DNA of 47,310 nt from Balamuthia mandrillaris (GCA_031835245.1 JAVKOQ010000377.1:1-47310), one strand, 5' to 3'; positions 1 to 11,589 are shown, counted from the stretch's first letter. Notes: generated by a model not told the origin, from the sequence alone. Made by a program: numbers and translations.

Positions 1-1073
1 CATGTTATTTAAGCACTTGGCAAAAGGAACAGGCAACCCAGTTGCTTACACTCCGCTTCAGTTTGCCATCAAGTACGGCCACGACGACATAGCAGCTTAT
101 CTCTTAGACCTCGGTGCTGACCCTAGCGTTAAAGTTCGTCTCCTCTGTTCTCTCGTTCCCGTCTCTCTGCTCTCTTTTCTCGTTATGTTGTACTTCTCTC
201 TCTCCTTCTCTCCCTCACTCCACACTCTCCCCTTCTCTTTCTTTCTCTCTCCTTCTCTTCTTCTCTCCATTTTTTGCAGTCTATAGAGTTCATAAGAGAA
301 GAGGATGCCTCGGCTCACGAAGGAAAAAAGGGCAGCGATATAGCCAGCCCAGCTGCCCTCACTGAGAAAGAGGTGTGGTTTCTTTCTTTCTTGTTGTTTC
401 TTTCTTTCTTGTCGTTTCCTTCTTTCTTGTCGTTTCTTTCTTTCTTGTCGTTTCTTGTCGTTTCTTTCAACTTTATTGTACACAGGAAAGCCGGAATGCT
501 TTTCACATAGCTGCTCAGTTTGGAAGAGTTGAAATGTTGGACCTGATGCTTGCCACTGATGCCTTCTCTGAAGACGATATTTTAGAAGAAGTACGAAACT
601 TTCTTTGTTCCCTCTTTCTTGTCTTTGGGTAATAACCTCATTCCTTACTGCAGGATGTTTGTTTCAGCCTCCTTTTGTTCTTGTTACGGATACCTCTTTT
701 TAACCTTTTTTTTTTCAACGGACTTGTTGTTTTGTTTTCATGCGTTATGCTTGTTAGAACGTAAGTGCTTTGTTTCTCTTCTTCGTATTTGTTCTCCGTT
801 TTAACTGTTTCTTCTCTTACTCCATTCACCACTTTCCAACAAACACGAACGAATCCACAATGACCATGCCATTAGCACGTAAACTCTCTTTCTTGTTTCT
901 CCTCTGTTCTTATTCTTCACTCTCCTCCCTTGGATTGCTTACTTACTTATTGTCTCAAAGCACCACACAGTGCTCTCGCTTGCCATTAAATGCAAAGTTG
1001 GATTTGAGGTTGCTCGTTTATTGTTCAAACATCACATCGACATAAGTGGCATTCCAAAGGTTCGTACTCCTCG

Positions 1074-1148
<75 letters not shown>

Positions 1149-1725
1149 CTCACTTCTTCTCATCCTCGCCTCATTTTGGGGCTTTATAGGAAGGAACACC
1201 TGAAAGAAAAGATTATGAGACGATTACCAAACGGAGCAAACGAGCAACACTCCTGTATGCCATCAGACGCACCGATGATGTTGAATTTCTTCGCTTCCTA
1301 ATCTCTGATGCTCGCCAAAACGGTACCGTTTCCCTATTTTTCTCCTCTTCTACCGAACGACCACTGTTCTAACATTGGTATAGTGAAAATGAGAACGTTC
1401 AAGAATACTACATCAACTCATATAGCAGCCAAATACGGAACGGTCAATACACTTCGCTTCTTGTTGAAACACGGTGTTGACGTCGATCCTTTGGACGACC
1501 GTCACGCCACCCCTCTTTGCAACGCTTTGGAGAGGCTGCACAAAGCTCGCAACAAGTTGCAAGGAGCTTCCGAGTCGGACTTTTTGGAGTTCAATAAGGC
1601 TAAGAAGCAATGCAGAGACGCATTGCAGATCACCGAACATTTATTGGACTGTAATGCCACTCTGAAATATGCCAAGTTAAATTCCTCTACCTATTCTCAC
1701 TCACTCTTCATTCTTTCTCTTTGCT

Positions 1726-1762
<37 letters not shown>

Positions 1763-3185
1763 TTGTATTTTTTGACATGATGTGTTCTCTGAACAGGACA
1801 TCAGGAGGCACATCTCCCCTTTTCTTCATTGTTGAAAACCGAATAGGTGCGATTATGAAGGTACTAACAACTCGTTATTCTTCTTGCGCTTCTTGTTGCG
1901 CTAACCTTTACATTCTCTGTGCTTATTTTAACTGTTAAACATAATAGCATCGCAGAATTCAAGCAACATTGAACAAAACATGGGATCTTACGTTGAGCTG
2001 GAATCCACAATGGTGGTCCGCCAATTGGAGGGCTTTGTTGGCCCATCCCAGAGTCCGTTTTTTGCTCAGTTTTTCGTCCTATTTCGTGTTTCTTGTTTTG
2101 TTCACAGTCAGTACGTATCTTCTATTAAAATTCTCTTGTTCTATTTGTTTGTGACGAATGCCTTTCTGTTTGCCAGTAATGTTGTTGACCAGTACGGACC
2201 TGCATTCGAAGGCATATTACTTTGAACACTCCATCCGAGTGAGAACGGTGGGAGAGGAGTTTTATATCGATCGCCCCTTCGACAGCAGAACGGGTGCCCC
2301 CGGAAACTTCAAAAAGTTCTTTGCTGATACCGACCAAATACCAGAAATATGGACTGTATGTTCTTCTCTTTGTTGTCTCTTCCTTTCGTTACTCTGCTTG
2401 CTCCTCTCTCTCTCTCATCTCTTTCTTTCTCTTTCTCTCTCACTAACTCTCTCCTACCTCGGTTCTGGAATGACGTCTTTAACAAACACATAATAGTGGA
2501 TAACAGGACCGTTCTTCATAAACTTCTTTTCGCCAGAGTCTTCATTCATAATGCGTTACAACCGAGTGGTCACCAACAAAGTTCAGCTCCGCCAGTTTCG
2601 CGTAGAACCTGGCTCCTGCGATCTTATCAACGATGACTACGAAGCTCTCGCCAAGAATGGAGAATGTTATGCTGAGTACGATCACGATGAAACCGAGTCT
2701 AAAGGCACGTTCGGTCCTGGTGGAGAAGGGTTCGTGTTGCTTGCTTTCTTCATTCTGTGCCTTTCTGTTGGTTTCTGTTAACCTATTTTGATTTGGGAAC
2801 CACTAAACTACAGATGGTCTTATTCGGAGCCTTCAGACAGCGAATCGTTCATCAGTATGTTGGAAGAGTTGTTTCCTGAGAGGGGAGGCTATAAAGTGAC
2901 TCTGGACACCAGAGATGCCAACGCCACGTTCGAAAAGTTAACTGAACTTTATGAGAACAACTGGTTGGACGAATTGACTCGTGGCGTCTTCATTGAGTTT
3001 ACGAGTTTGTTGCTTTCTCTTCATTCCTTCTTTGTTCTTTCAAGGCCGATGAACTGACTTGAAGGCAGTGTACAACCCGAACATCAACCTATTCAGTGTT
3101 GTTCGCATCATGTGGGACATGCCAGCTGCCGGCGTCGTGTTTCCATCTTCGGAGTTCTTCACCGTCAAACTTTACAGATATCCTT

Positions 3186-3216
<31 letters not shown>

Positions 3217-4972
3217 ATCTCTCTCTCAGTCCCTCTCTTTTGCTCTCTTTGTTTGTTCTTTAACTGCATAAAGCAAGTATAACTCCGGTGGAGATTGGGC
3301 AGAGCTAGCGATGGAGATCATCATTGGCATTTGGGTCGCCATCTCAGTTGTCATAGAAATCAAAGAGGTTCTCTCCTTTCTTTCTTCGTCCTTCTATTAT
3401 CTGCTGCTTACTTTGCACAAAACAACAGATGATCATTGAGAAGCGTCGTTACTTCCTTAATGGGTGGAACGCGGTGGATGTAACTATATATCTGGGCTTC
3501 ATCGTGTTGGCCATCTTCCGGTTCATCGAAATCGGAATCATCGATAGCTTGGACTGGGAGGCTGACGATACTGACTTTGTCAGCTTTAATCGGTTGGCAC
3601 GTTACAGAGACTATCAGTTCCATACTATCGCCTTCAGTTATCTTCCTTACTCCTTTTATTTTTTTTTTGACCTTCATTTGATTCTCTCTGGCTGTCATCA
3701 AACAGTTTTGGTGTTGGGCTGGGCCAAGCTGCTCAAGTTTATGCGTGTTCATCAGAACGTGGGAGTGCTGCTCATCATCGTCCGCCGGGTAATGCTTTTC
3801 TTCTTCTTGCTGAAAAACACAAAACTAATTTCTCGTTGTTTGTTAGATGTTAAGAGCATTGATTGTGTGGGGAAGCGTCTTTATTGTGTTCATTCTCTCG
3901 TTCAGCCTGGCGTTGTTCCTTTTGTTGGGCTCCACCGTTTGGTCTTATAGGGCTATTTATTGGTCTATGTATGTTTTTCTTTTTTACAAACCTGTCTTTT
4001 TTGTTTGCCTTCTTTCTTCTTCTTCTATTGTTAGCTTTCTGACCCAATAATAAAAGGGTGTCCATGTTTCGAACAGCAGTTGGAGATGGAGACTTTGACA
4101 CAGTGGCCAGCGACATTCACTTCGGAGCTATCGTGTTGTACCTCATTTACATGATCATCTCAAGTTTGTGCCTTTTTCATTTCCTCCTTTCGTTGTTTTC
4201 ACATTTTCTCACATAGTTGTTACATTGTTATAGCGATCATGTTGTTGAACTTGTTGATTGCTATGTTAAGTACTTCTTATGCGGAGGTTATTGAGAAAGC
4301 CAACTTGGAGTACTATCTTGACTATGCTTTCCTTGTGTTGATGTATTACGCCGATCCTGCCAAGGTTCTTGCTTCCCCTTTCTCTCTTTCGCTCACACTG
4401 TCAGTAACTTTATTAATATAAAACAGAGTGATAAATTCAAGAAATTGACGAGAAGCAAAACCTTGGTATCCATCGCCGATGAAGAGGAAGGCTTCTTCCA
4501 CAGTGATACAGAACTCGAAGACCTGAACGCACAAAGCCACCACCATTACGTTCCACCTGTTCCCCCTCCAGCAGCAAGACAACCTCGAGTGTCAGCCACC
4601 GCTCGAAACCTAATGAACCGAAGCGCTGGAGGGGCAGCAAAAAAGAAAGGAAATGTTTCTGAATACAGGTTTGGAGGCCAGCCATACTCCGCGTATCTTT
4701 TGAGCAGACAACAAGCCCCAGGTGAGAAGATTGCCAAAAAGAAGGCCACGGATGAGGAAGAGCCAGAAGAAGAGGAGATGGAAGCCACAGCAGAAGGAGG
4801 AGGCGTAAGTACCAACAAAAAAATAGAGACAACAGCGGCATTGCAGCAGTACAATGCTCAAATGGTACACATGGAACTGAAGATGAAACATGCTTTCAAG
4901 AAATTGCAGAAGAAGGTAGATGGCATCGCCTCTCGCATGAAAGACGACGATGAGGAAGATATGTTGATTTGA
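1..4972 (+). CDS. Ankyrin-repeat polycystin-2-like (TRPP) cation channel, 5' partial
   Basis: Nineteen exons read in one phase: <2-133, 280-372, 486-590, 961-1059, 1190-1322, 1384-1675, 1797-1860, 1948-2110, 2177-2355, 2497-2729, 2814-3004, 3069-3177, 3274-3367, 3429-3636, 3706-3788, 3847-3968, 4057-4163, 4234-4364, 4427-4972; about 1,027 residues are visible. The N-terminal third holds several ankyrin repeats (for example TPLQFAIKYGHDDIAAYLL and THIAAKYGTVNTLRFLLKHG). Then come S1 (near ALLAHPRVRFLLSF), a polycystin-type extracellular domain (RQFRVEPGSC, NNWLDELTRGVFIEF, NPNINLFSVVR), S2-S4, S5 with a pore segment RTAVGDGDF, and S6 with LLNLLIAMLSTSYAEV. The basic/acidic tail ends in a probable coiled coil (about 4826-4940). 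Family knowledge: PKD2 channels conduct cations, as tetramers, in ER, plasma or ciliary membranes. Ankyrin repeats are usual in TRPA/TRPC/TRPV/TRPN but not in PKD2. The 5' end is outside the window. The assignment to the polycystin family is firm; ion selectivity and location cannot be seen. Confidence 0.9.
380..470 (+). repeat. Intronic TTTCTTTCTTGTCG minisatellite
   Basis: Imperfect tandem copies of TTTCTTTCTTGTCG fill the second channel intron. The same unit, on the sense strand, recurs in an RNA ligase intron (about 8003-8085). Confidence 0.8.
1079..1146. repeat. (CT)n microsatellite in channel intron
   Basis: About 34 uninterrupted CT units in the 130-nt intron 1060-1189. The pyrimidines are on the sense strand. 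Confidence 0.95.
3178..3273 (+). other. Probable U12-type (minor spliceosome) AT-AG intron
   Basis: Between channel exons 12 and 13 the intron begins ATATCCTTT, a full match to the U12 5' splice-site consensus. It carries TTCTTTAACT (3256-3265), close to the U12 branch consensus TTCCTTAAC, about 10 nt before AG at 3272-3273. This splice keeps the polycystin VKL segment after S1 and joins phase 2 to phase 1 cleanly. A GT-AG alternative (donor 3163/3164, acceptor after 3277) is in phase but deletes VKL, which PKD2 proteins conserve. Confidence 0.65.
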
Positions 4973-5085
4973 AGCAGTAGCAGCACGTTCTCCTATTTGT
5001 GGTTACATTTCCAATAAACTTAAACTTTGTTGTCTCTCAACGATCTTCCTTTCATTGTTGGTTGGTGCTTCTCTTCGTGGCTTGT

Positions 5086-5684
5086 TCAGTGTCCTTGTTT
5101 GGCCAAAAATTCAGCCAACGCTAAATAAAAGGACAAAGCATCATAAGGCCGGTCGTACAACTGAGGCAATGGCAACAAGCGAGTCAACCACCCAATCTGC
5201 TCCATGTGATCTGCACGAAGAGTACCGAGATAAGTTCCCCAACGAGCCGACTCACAGCTTACCAAACCATCGTTCTCTCCTTCAGCGGCTGCCAACACAT
5301 CGTAGAAAGGTCGAGCAACGAATGGCAGTTGAGAGCGATGACGAGAAGCACCGAAAGAATAGTACTTGACGGCAGGGTGGTCCAAGACGTTGCGGTTAAA
5401 ATGATCCCGCATGTAGCTTGGAGTAAGGCAGTGGAAGGCTTCAGTTGGAATGTTGAGTTTGTTAAGGGCTCGTTCCATGCCTGGTCGCAGCATGTAACGC
5501 AAAAACCAATCTACATTGTTCAAATGGTTAAGGAGTGGCAGGAAGACAGAAGATGGAATGTGGAACAAATGAAGGAAAAGAACCTGCACAGGTAGAACCG
5601 TGATGAGGTGTTCCTATCGTTGTTACGCTACTTACAAACTCATGCCCACCTAAACACGATACCTGATAGACGCTCTTAGGATGA

Positions 5685-5724
<40 letters not shown>

Positions 5725-5902
5725 CATATATCGAGCATCGAGGCCACCCATTGAATGACCAACAAGGTTTACTTTCCCTAAGGAAAGGTTTGTTTGGTCG
5801 TCCTTTGGTGTTGGATCCAACGAACCAGCTGTTGATGGTTCACCTTTCTCCACCCGCTTTATACTGTTTTATGATGATTGTGTTCGATCAGGTCGAAGCA
5901 AG

Positions 5903-5950
<48 letters not shown>

Positions 5951-6585
5951 CCGAAGGAGAAGGAATAAAAAGAAAGTAGAAAGATGAGGATGAGAGAAGG
6001 AGCGAAGAGAAAAGAACGAAGAGAGAACGAAAAGGGTAAAGAAGAAGGACATACGAGGAGGGATCCATTTTTCGTGTGCCTTCATGAGTCGTAGCTGGAA
6101 GTTCCCTAAGGATCTGGAGGACCCTCTCCTTGAGCCGTGCCGCTCGAACCTCGACGTGAGCGGTGGGCGGCACTCGCGCAGTGAACACAGGAACGCCTCG
6201 GGCCTCCAAAGCGTGAACGATGCCCCGCCAGTACGGTAGGGAGAGCCGTCCTTTGGGCAAGAGGTTGAGGGTGTCAAAGCCAAGAAGGCCGTGGCAGAGC
6301 ACCACCGGATACTTGGGCATGGGTACGTTGTCGAGGTGGTCGTCGAGCGACGCTGCTTTGCTAGCGGCAGCAGCCACAGCCGAAGTGGAAGGAATCCATC
6401 TCTTATGCCTTCAGTTGAAGTTTTTGCCAATCCAATGGAATCAACAGTCAGATTTTTCTGATCTTTCAAAAAAAAAAAACGAACCCTGAAAAACTGCTGT
6501 AACAGTGTCTAGAACTCAAGGAGGCAACTCGAAGGGACGTCGATCTACTTGTTGGCCACAAAGAGGAGCATCGGCTTGTTCTCAT
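5086..6585 (-). CDS. Alpha/beta-hydrolase lipase, possible mitochondrial presequence
   Basis: Five exons: 6585-6485, 6408-6055, 5863-5725, 5662-5584, 5510-5086; 365 residues. Family signatures in order are VVLCHGLLGFDTLN (strand and oxyanion loop), GHSMGG with the nucleophile Ser at about residue 189, TTIGTPHHGS, GENDGLVS (Asp about 305) and RADHMEQIGW (His about 326), a complete catalytic triad arranged as in bacterial/fungal triacylglycerol lipases. The predicted first exon is rich in Ser and Arg and lacks acidic residues, like a mitochondrial targeting peptide. It is joined by a phase-matched intron, but transcription is unproven, and Met at 6320 just before the core is the alternative start. 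An apparent frameshift near 5590 is explained by a 73-nt intron (5583-5511), which restores GSTCADWF. The stop is 113 bp from the convergent channel gene. The substrate is unknown; lipid ester hydrolysis is inferred from the family. Confidence 0.85.
5689..5721. repeat. (GA)n microsatellite in lipase intron (CT on sense strand)
   Basis: A run of GA units lies just after the donor of the intron 5724-5663. In the minus-strand transcript it reads CT. Confidence 0.9.
5908..5947. repeat. (GA)n microsatellite in lipase intron (CT on sense strand)
   Basis: About 20 GA units in the intron 6054-5864. The transcript again carries the pyrimidine strand. Confidence 0.9.
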
Positions 6586-6758
6586 CTTTGCTGTGGTTTT
6601 TTTTGCTCTTGATTCGATCAATCTTTGATCTGTCCAATCATAAATCATAACGGTGAATTTCATTTAAATTTCCGACGCAGCAACCAATCAAATTAATGCA
6701 TTTTTCTTTATTGTTTGGATTATTTTTTATAAATAAAAACCATTCAACAATCAACTTT

Positions 6759-8826
6759 TTAAAACTGGAAGTAAATGTTTTCAGCAAGGTGCCGCGCTTG
6801 GTCCAGCTTCGTACGACTCGAACAAGCCCTCTTCAACAGCCGAATAACCTCCTGCAGCGCATCACGTCCATCCCAACAGGCAAAATACAGACTCACTTCC
6901 GGGAATACTTCTCCTTCTTCTTCTTCTTTTGCTTCATTCACCCCTTCTTTTTCTTTCTGCTTCTCTTCCCCCTCTTCGCGCTTCGCGACCCTCTTCTTGC
7001 CTCTTCCATAACGACCCGTGTTGATCTTCTTCTTCTCATTCACAAAACGAACAAAAGCTGGCTTCTCTTGGATGCCCTTTAGCCTCGCCTCCTCCACGAC
7101 CGCCTCGATCTGCTTGGCCGTTCGATCGACCGCAAGGAATAACTCCTCCGCGAATCGCTCCACCCTCTCGCGTTGAGCAGGTCCTATGGTGATGGCTATG
7201 TCGTCGAGCTTGTTCTCCAAGGCCAACAGCCAGACGTCCTTCTCCTGAGAGCCTAAGGCGCCGCCGGGTTGCTTCTTGCTGCGCTCAAAGTACCACTCGC
7301 TCTTGATCTTGTACATTTCGCCGTTGTCCTGGAAGATTAGCACGTATCCCTCCAAGCCTTCGCTCTTTTTCACTGTGTCTATAAGCTTTTCAATGCTCTC
7401 CAATGTGCCTATTGTAGGTGGTAGTATAATATATCAGCCAGAGATAAGTAAAAGATACGAGAAGGAATAAGATATACATAAGCAGGAAAAAGACGCAGAA
7501 GAAAAGAGAGGACAGTAGAAGAGAACAGGATAACGTTCGAATGAGATAAGAGAAAGTCCAAAGACAGAATAAAGAACCTTTGAGAGCAGATACAACTGGA
7601 ATGCCCCACTTTTGTGCGCTGGCAACCATCTCCTCATAAGGTACGTAAGCCCCAGTGCGATTGTGTCTTATGGAGATGAGCATGAGGACGTCATCGGGGT
7701 AAGCCACCACTATCTGTTGCGCCACACAACACCACTCGAAGAGAGGAGTATATCCCTTTTGCGTCCACTCCTGCGAGAAGTCATGGTAGGGAACCTTGCT
7801 CTTGGCCAAATAGTTCTCCTCGAGGGATACGCTGAGGTCGGTCACGCCGCTTTTTGTGCCGAAGCGGAGGCGCCCTCCTGTCAAGAATGGTGATACTAAT
7901 GATCTTTTATCGGTATTAGCTGTTTGTTATTGCAACAATAAAGGAGAAGGAGAGAAAACGAGGCAAGAGAAAGAGGAACAAGAGGAAGATTAAAGAGGAA
8001 GGAAGAAACGACAAGAAGGAAAGAAAGAAACGCCAAGAAAGAAACGACAAGAAAGAAATGACAAGAAAGAAACTACAAGAAAGAATGGAGAAGGGCCTAA
8101 CCCATCCATTTTTTCGAGAATGACATGAGGTCTAGTAAGGTCGATACGATCAGCCTCGGTTTCCTCCAGCTCTCCCACATTGAAAAACTTGTGTAACCTT
8201 CTCGCTATGACCTCTCCTGTCTCAGCACTGAATATTAGACCTCGGCATTCCCTATTTGCAAAAAAAAAGTCAAACAATGAAAAAGAAATGAATCAATAAA
8301 GCCGCTGAGAAGGAGAAGGAGAAGGAGAAGGAGAAGGAGAAGGAGAAGGAGAAGGAGAAGGAGAAGGAGAAGGAGAAGGAGAAGAAGAAGCACAAGAAGA
8401 AGAAGAAGAAGAAGAAGAAGAAGAAGCACAAGAAGAAGAAGGAGAAGGAGAAGAAGAGAAGGAGATGAACAAGAAGAAGAAGAACAAGAACAAGAACAAG
8501 AACAAGAACAAGAACAAGAAGCAGAAGAGGATCAAGAACAAGAACAAGAACAAGAACAAGAAGCAGAACAAGAACAAGAAACAATATCAAAACCTCCTCA
8601 CTCGTCTCAAATAAGCTGTTTCAGGGTCATCGGCGGTGTTTGGGTCGGGAAAGGTGGTCTTGAAGCAAAAGTCGTAGTTGAAAATTATGACATCATCTTT
8701 GCGGCTCTCTGTGAAACCGGGGAAGCCCACGATCGCACGTCTCGCTTCCTCCAGTGTGATGTCCACCGGAAAGAGGCCGTTGACCTTGGCAGCATAATCC
8801 ACGGCTGGTGCAGCAGCCTTCATCAT
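6759..8826 (-). CDS. T4 Rnl1 / fungal Trl1-type ATP-dependent RNA ligase
   Basis: Four exons: 8826-8594, 8251-8102, 7903-7578, 7408-6759; 452 residues from Met at 8826. The nucleotidyltransferase motifs are in order: RRECRGLIF upstream, motif I EKMDGSLVSP (adenylated Lys about residue 125), motif Ia RLRFGTKSG, motif III TPLFEWC (about 180-186), IVVAYPDDVLMLISIRHN, motif IV EGLEGYVLIF (about 253-262) and motif V YKIKSEWY. Family knowledge: such enzymes seal 5'-phosphate to 3'-hydroxyl RNA ends in tRNA repair or splicing. The motif I/III pattern favours Rnl1/Trl1 over Rnl2. The protein ends with about 175 residues after motif V, partly basic and Lys/Glu rich; I see no kinase or cyclic phosphodiesterase domain, so it would need end-healing partners. 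The start is uncertain: the open frame extends upstream to 8916 and an extra 5' exon is possible. It lies head-to-head with the TMEM143-like gene. Confidence 0.85.
8003..8085 (-). repeat. Intronic TTTCTTTCTTGTCG minisatellite (sense strand)
   Basis: Imperfect copies lie in the intron 8101-7904 of the RNA ligase. They match the minisatellite at 380-470 in the unrelated channel gene. Confidence 0.8.
8306..8582. repeat. GAGAAG / AAGAAC hexamer arrays in RNA ligase intron
   Basis: Consecutive arrays of GAGAAG, AAGAAG and AAGAAC fill most of the intron 8593-8252. The transcript carries the CTTCTC / GTTCTT strand. Long leucine- or phenylalanine-rich frames here are artefacts. Confidence 0.95.
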
Positions 8827-9113
8827 CAGCTCTCTCACTTTCTTCCGTGAAGTAAATTGATAGTAAAAATAAAATTTAAAAGACATTCTCATATGCAGAG
8901 AATTCAGAAAATGCAAAGTATTTGATCACTTCGTGGAATTATTATAAAAATTTTGGGTATGATAGGTATTCACCTTCAGCAAAAATGTAAATTACGTAAA
9001 GTATATCCGGAATGCAGGGGTACGAAAAAATGAACTTACGTAATAAAGAGCTAAATTTGGTAGTAACATACATCACCACTATTAACTGAAGACACAAAAG
9101 ACAAAAGAGAATA

Positions 9114-10800
9114 ATGGAGCGGACAGGAGGCGGCATGAGCTATCCTGCTCATCCTTCGCGAAGCCAACAGGGATGGGTGGACACCTCCTCATCCCCTCAT
9201 CCTGGAGGAGCCTCCTCTTCAGAGGAGAACGTGCTTCATTTTCCGTCCCCTTCTTCCGTCCCCTCCTTCTCCTCCTCTTCCTCCACTTCGCCTTCAGGGT
9301 TTGCTTCTGCGTTGCATCCTGTTGGCAGTGGCCATGGAGGATTTCCTGTTCTGTATTCTCCTTCCTATGTTCCTTCCTCTTTTCCTCCTCCTTTTGAAGT
9401 TGGATCAACACAAAACTACTCTTCCTCTACTTCTTTTGATGCAGCAGAAGACGAAGAGAACGTTGATGATGAAAGAGTTTCCGCAAAGGCTTCTGTTGCT
9501 GTGGCTGGTGTTCACCACGAAGAATTCATCAAGGATGTGACCGAGGGCATGTACCGAATGGAGCAGAAGAGAAAGGAGACCCTCCGGCAGTATCACCACC
9601 GAAAGGGAAGCGCACAGCAGCAACGACAAGACAAAAGGAAGGAGGAGGGAGCGAAACAAGAGCTTGACTATCTTGGGTTTGTGCGAGCCGACGAAAGACT
9701 CTATTTTGACAAAGTACTCCTTTTTACACGTTATTCTACTGTTTCTGCTCGTTGTGATTGTTGGTTCTTGTTCTTCTTCTTCTCCTTCTTGTTCTTGTTC
9801 TTGTTCTTGTTCTTGTTCTTGTTCTTGTTCTTGTTCTTGTTCTTCTTCTTGTTCTTGTTCTTGTTCTTCTTCTTGTTCTTCTTCTTGTTCTTGTTCTTGT
9901 TCTTGTTCTTCTTCTTCTTCTTCTTCTTGTTCTTGTTCTTGTTCTTGTTCTTGTTCTTCTTGTTCTTGTTCTTCTTCTTCTTCTTCTTCTTCTTGTTCTT
10001 CTTCTTCTTCTTCTTCTTCTTCTTCTTGTTCTTCTTCTTCTTCTTCTTCTTCTTCTTGTTCTTCTTCTTGTTCTTCTTCTTGTTCTTCTTCTTCTTGTTG
10101 TTCTTCTTCTTCCAAAATTCTCACTGCTGTTCTCTCTTCGAAATGTTTTGCCTGTAGGCCAATAACAAAGTTTGGGTGCCTCATCAAAACTACATCCCAG
10201 TGCCAGTGGAAAGTTTGGTCGGATCCTTGTTTGAGCTTTTGGCTCTGATGGATCGTGACTCGGGCACCACTACCATGCGGCCTGGCGATGGTGCATCCTC
10301 CTCTTCGCCGGGTTTAAGCCACTTTAGACGTTTCTGTGGAATGTACTTTTATCTCATTCTGGCAAAGAGCAATGCGGCTGCTGCAGAGCTGCAACGCTAT
10401 GATACCCTTTTCAATCCGGCCGTTCGCAACGAGGCTTGCAACGTTTCTGTACCTCTTTCCTCTCTTCTACAATTTTCCTTTTTCTTTTCTTGTTCTTCAT
10501 ATTGTTCTTCTTGTTCTTCTCCTTCTTCTTCTTCTCCTTGCTTCTTCTCGTTCTGTTTGCTTACTGTATCGCGTTAGTCAATGAGGGAAAAGTTTCTGAG
10601 AGCATCAGCCACCCAGAAACGTGAACTATGCAACCGATTTGTAGATAGCTTCATAGGCACCGTTCGTGCAGCCAACTTCAATGTGCTAACCCAACGAGAG
10701 CTGGACTTCTCTGATGATTCAGAGCAAGTACGTAGCGTTTAACCGCAATACAGCAACCAGAGAAACATACCACGAGACTTGCGAGGGGAGGGGAGAGAGC

Positions 10801-10833
<33 letters not shown>

Positions 10834-11556
10834 GGAGAACTGAACTGATGAAATGATCGCTCAGGTCTTTTTTGGCCTTCCAATGAAAGTGGACTGGGAT
10901 AAGTTAGACACCGAGCTGCTCTCTGATTACTTCAATTCAGACCTGATGCAAGAGCGAGTTAATGAATACGGTGGTAGAGCCACACAACCAGTGGTGGATG
11001 AACTGCCAAGCTTTGCACGCCACACGTTGGTGTTTTGGCGAGGCGCTGGTGTGCGTAAGTTTTCCGGCTATTTCTGGTTGCAAAAGATAGATTTTCTGTT
11101 ACAAGGTGGCCTTAACTTCTTGAAAAGTTTGTTTGGGATTGGCACAATTCGGTACTGTCTTTATGTTTTACTCCCCCTTTCTCCTTCTTCTCTCCTTATT
11201 TATATGTGAAATAGAACAGTGGGGTATCAGCCGGCAAAAACTTCAAGACCTGATGCCCTGCGAAAAAGCCTGGTAGGAGAAGGTGGTCCGATGACTACGG
11301 GAGTCTTGCCAACCAGCATTCATAGACCACAAGCCATCAAGCGCATCACTCTTGCGGACTACCCTCTCCTAAACCTCAAGACTTTCTTCTCTCGTATAGA
11401 GTTGCAAGAGCCAACTTACAAAGAATTGGTGGTCTTATTCAGGAAACGAGCAAATGCCTCATCATCTTTACCCTCTTCTGACTCATCGCCTGACGGTGAC
11501 GGCAGTTGTTTTGCTGAAGATCAACTGTCGAATTATAAGATTCATGTTCAGCGGTA

Positions 11557-11589
<33 letters not shown>

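Noticed and set aside
1-2110. TRPA/TRPV-type channel call based on the ankyrin repeats
   Set aside because: The extracellular domain between S1 and S2 and the motif NNWLDELTRGVFIEF identify the polycystin family.
5583-5600. Apparent frameshift in the lipase after the TIGTPHHGS block
   Set aside because: A 73-nt GT-AG intron (5583-5511) restores GSTCADWFLRY in phase, as the family expects.
9405-10187. Long minus-strand Glu/Gln-rich frame, and Leu/Val or Ser/Cys frames on plus
   Set aside because: All are translations of the GTTCTT/TTCTTC array filling intron 1 of the TMEM143-like gene; exon boundaries on either side are clear.
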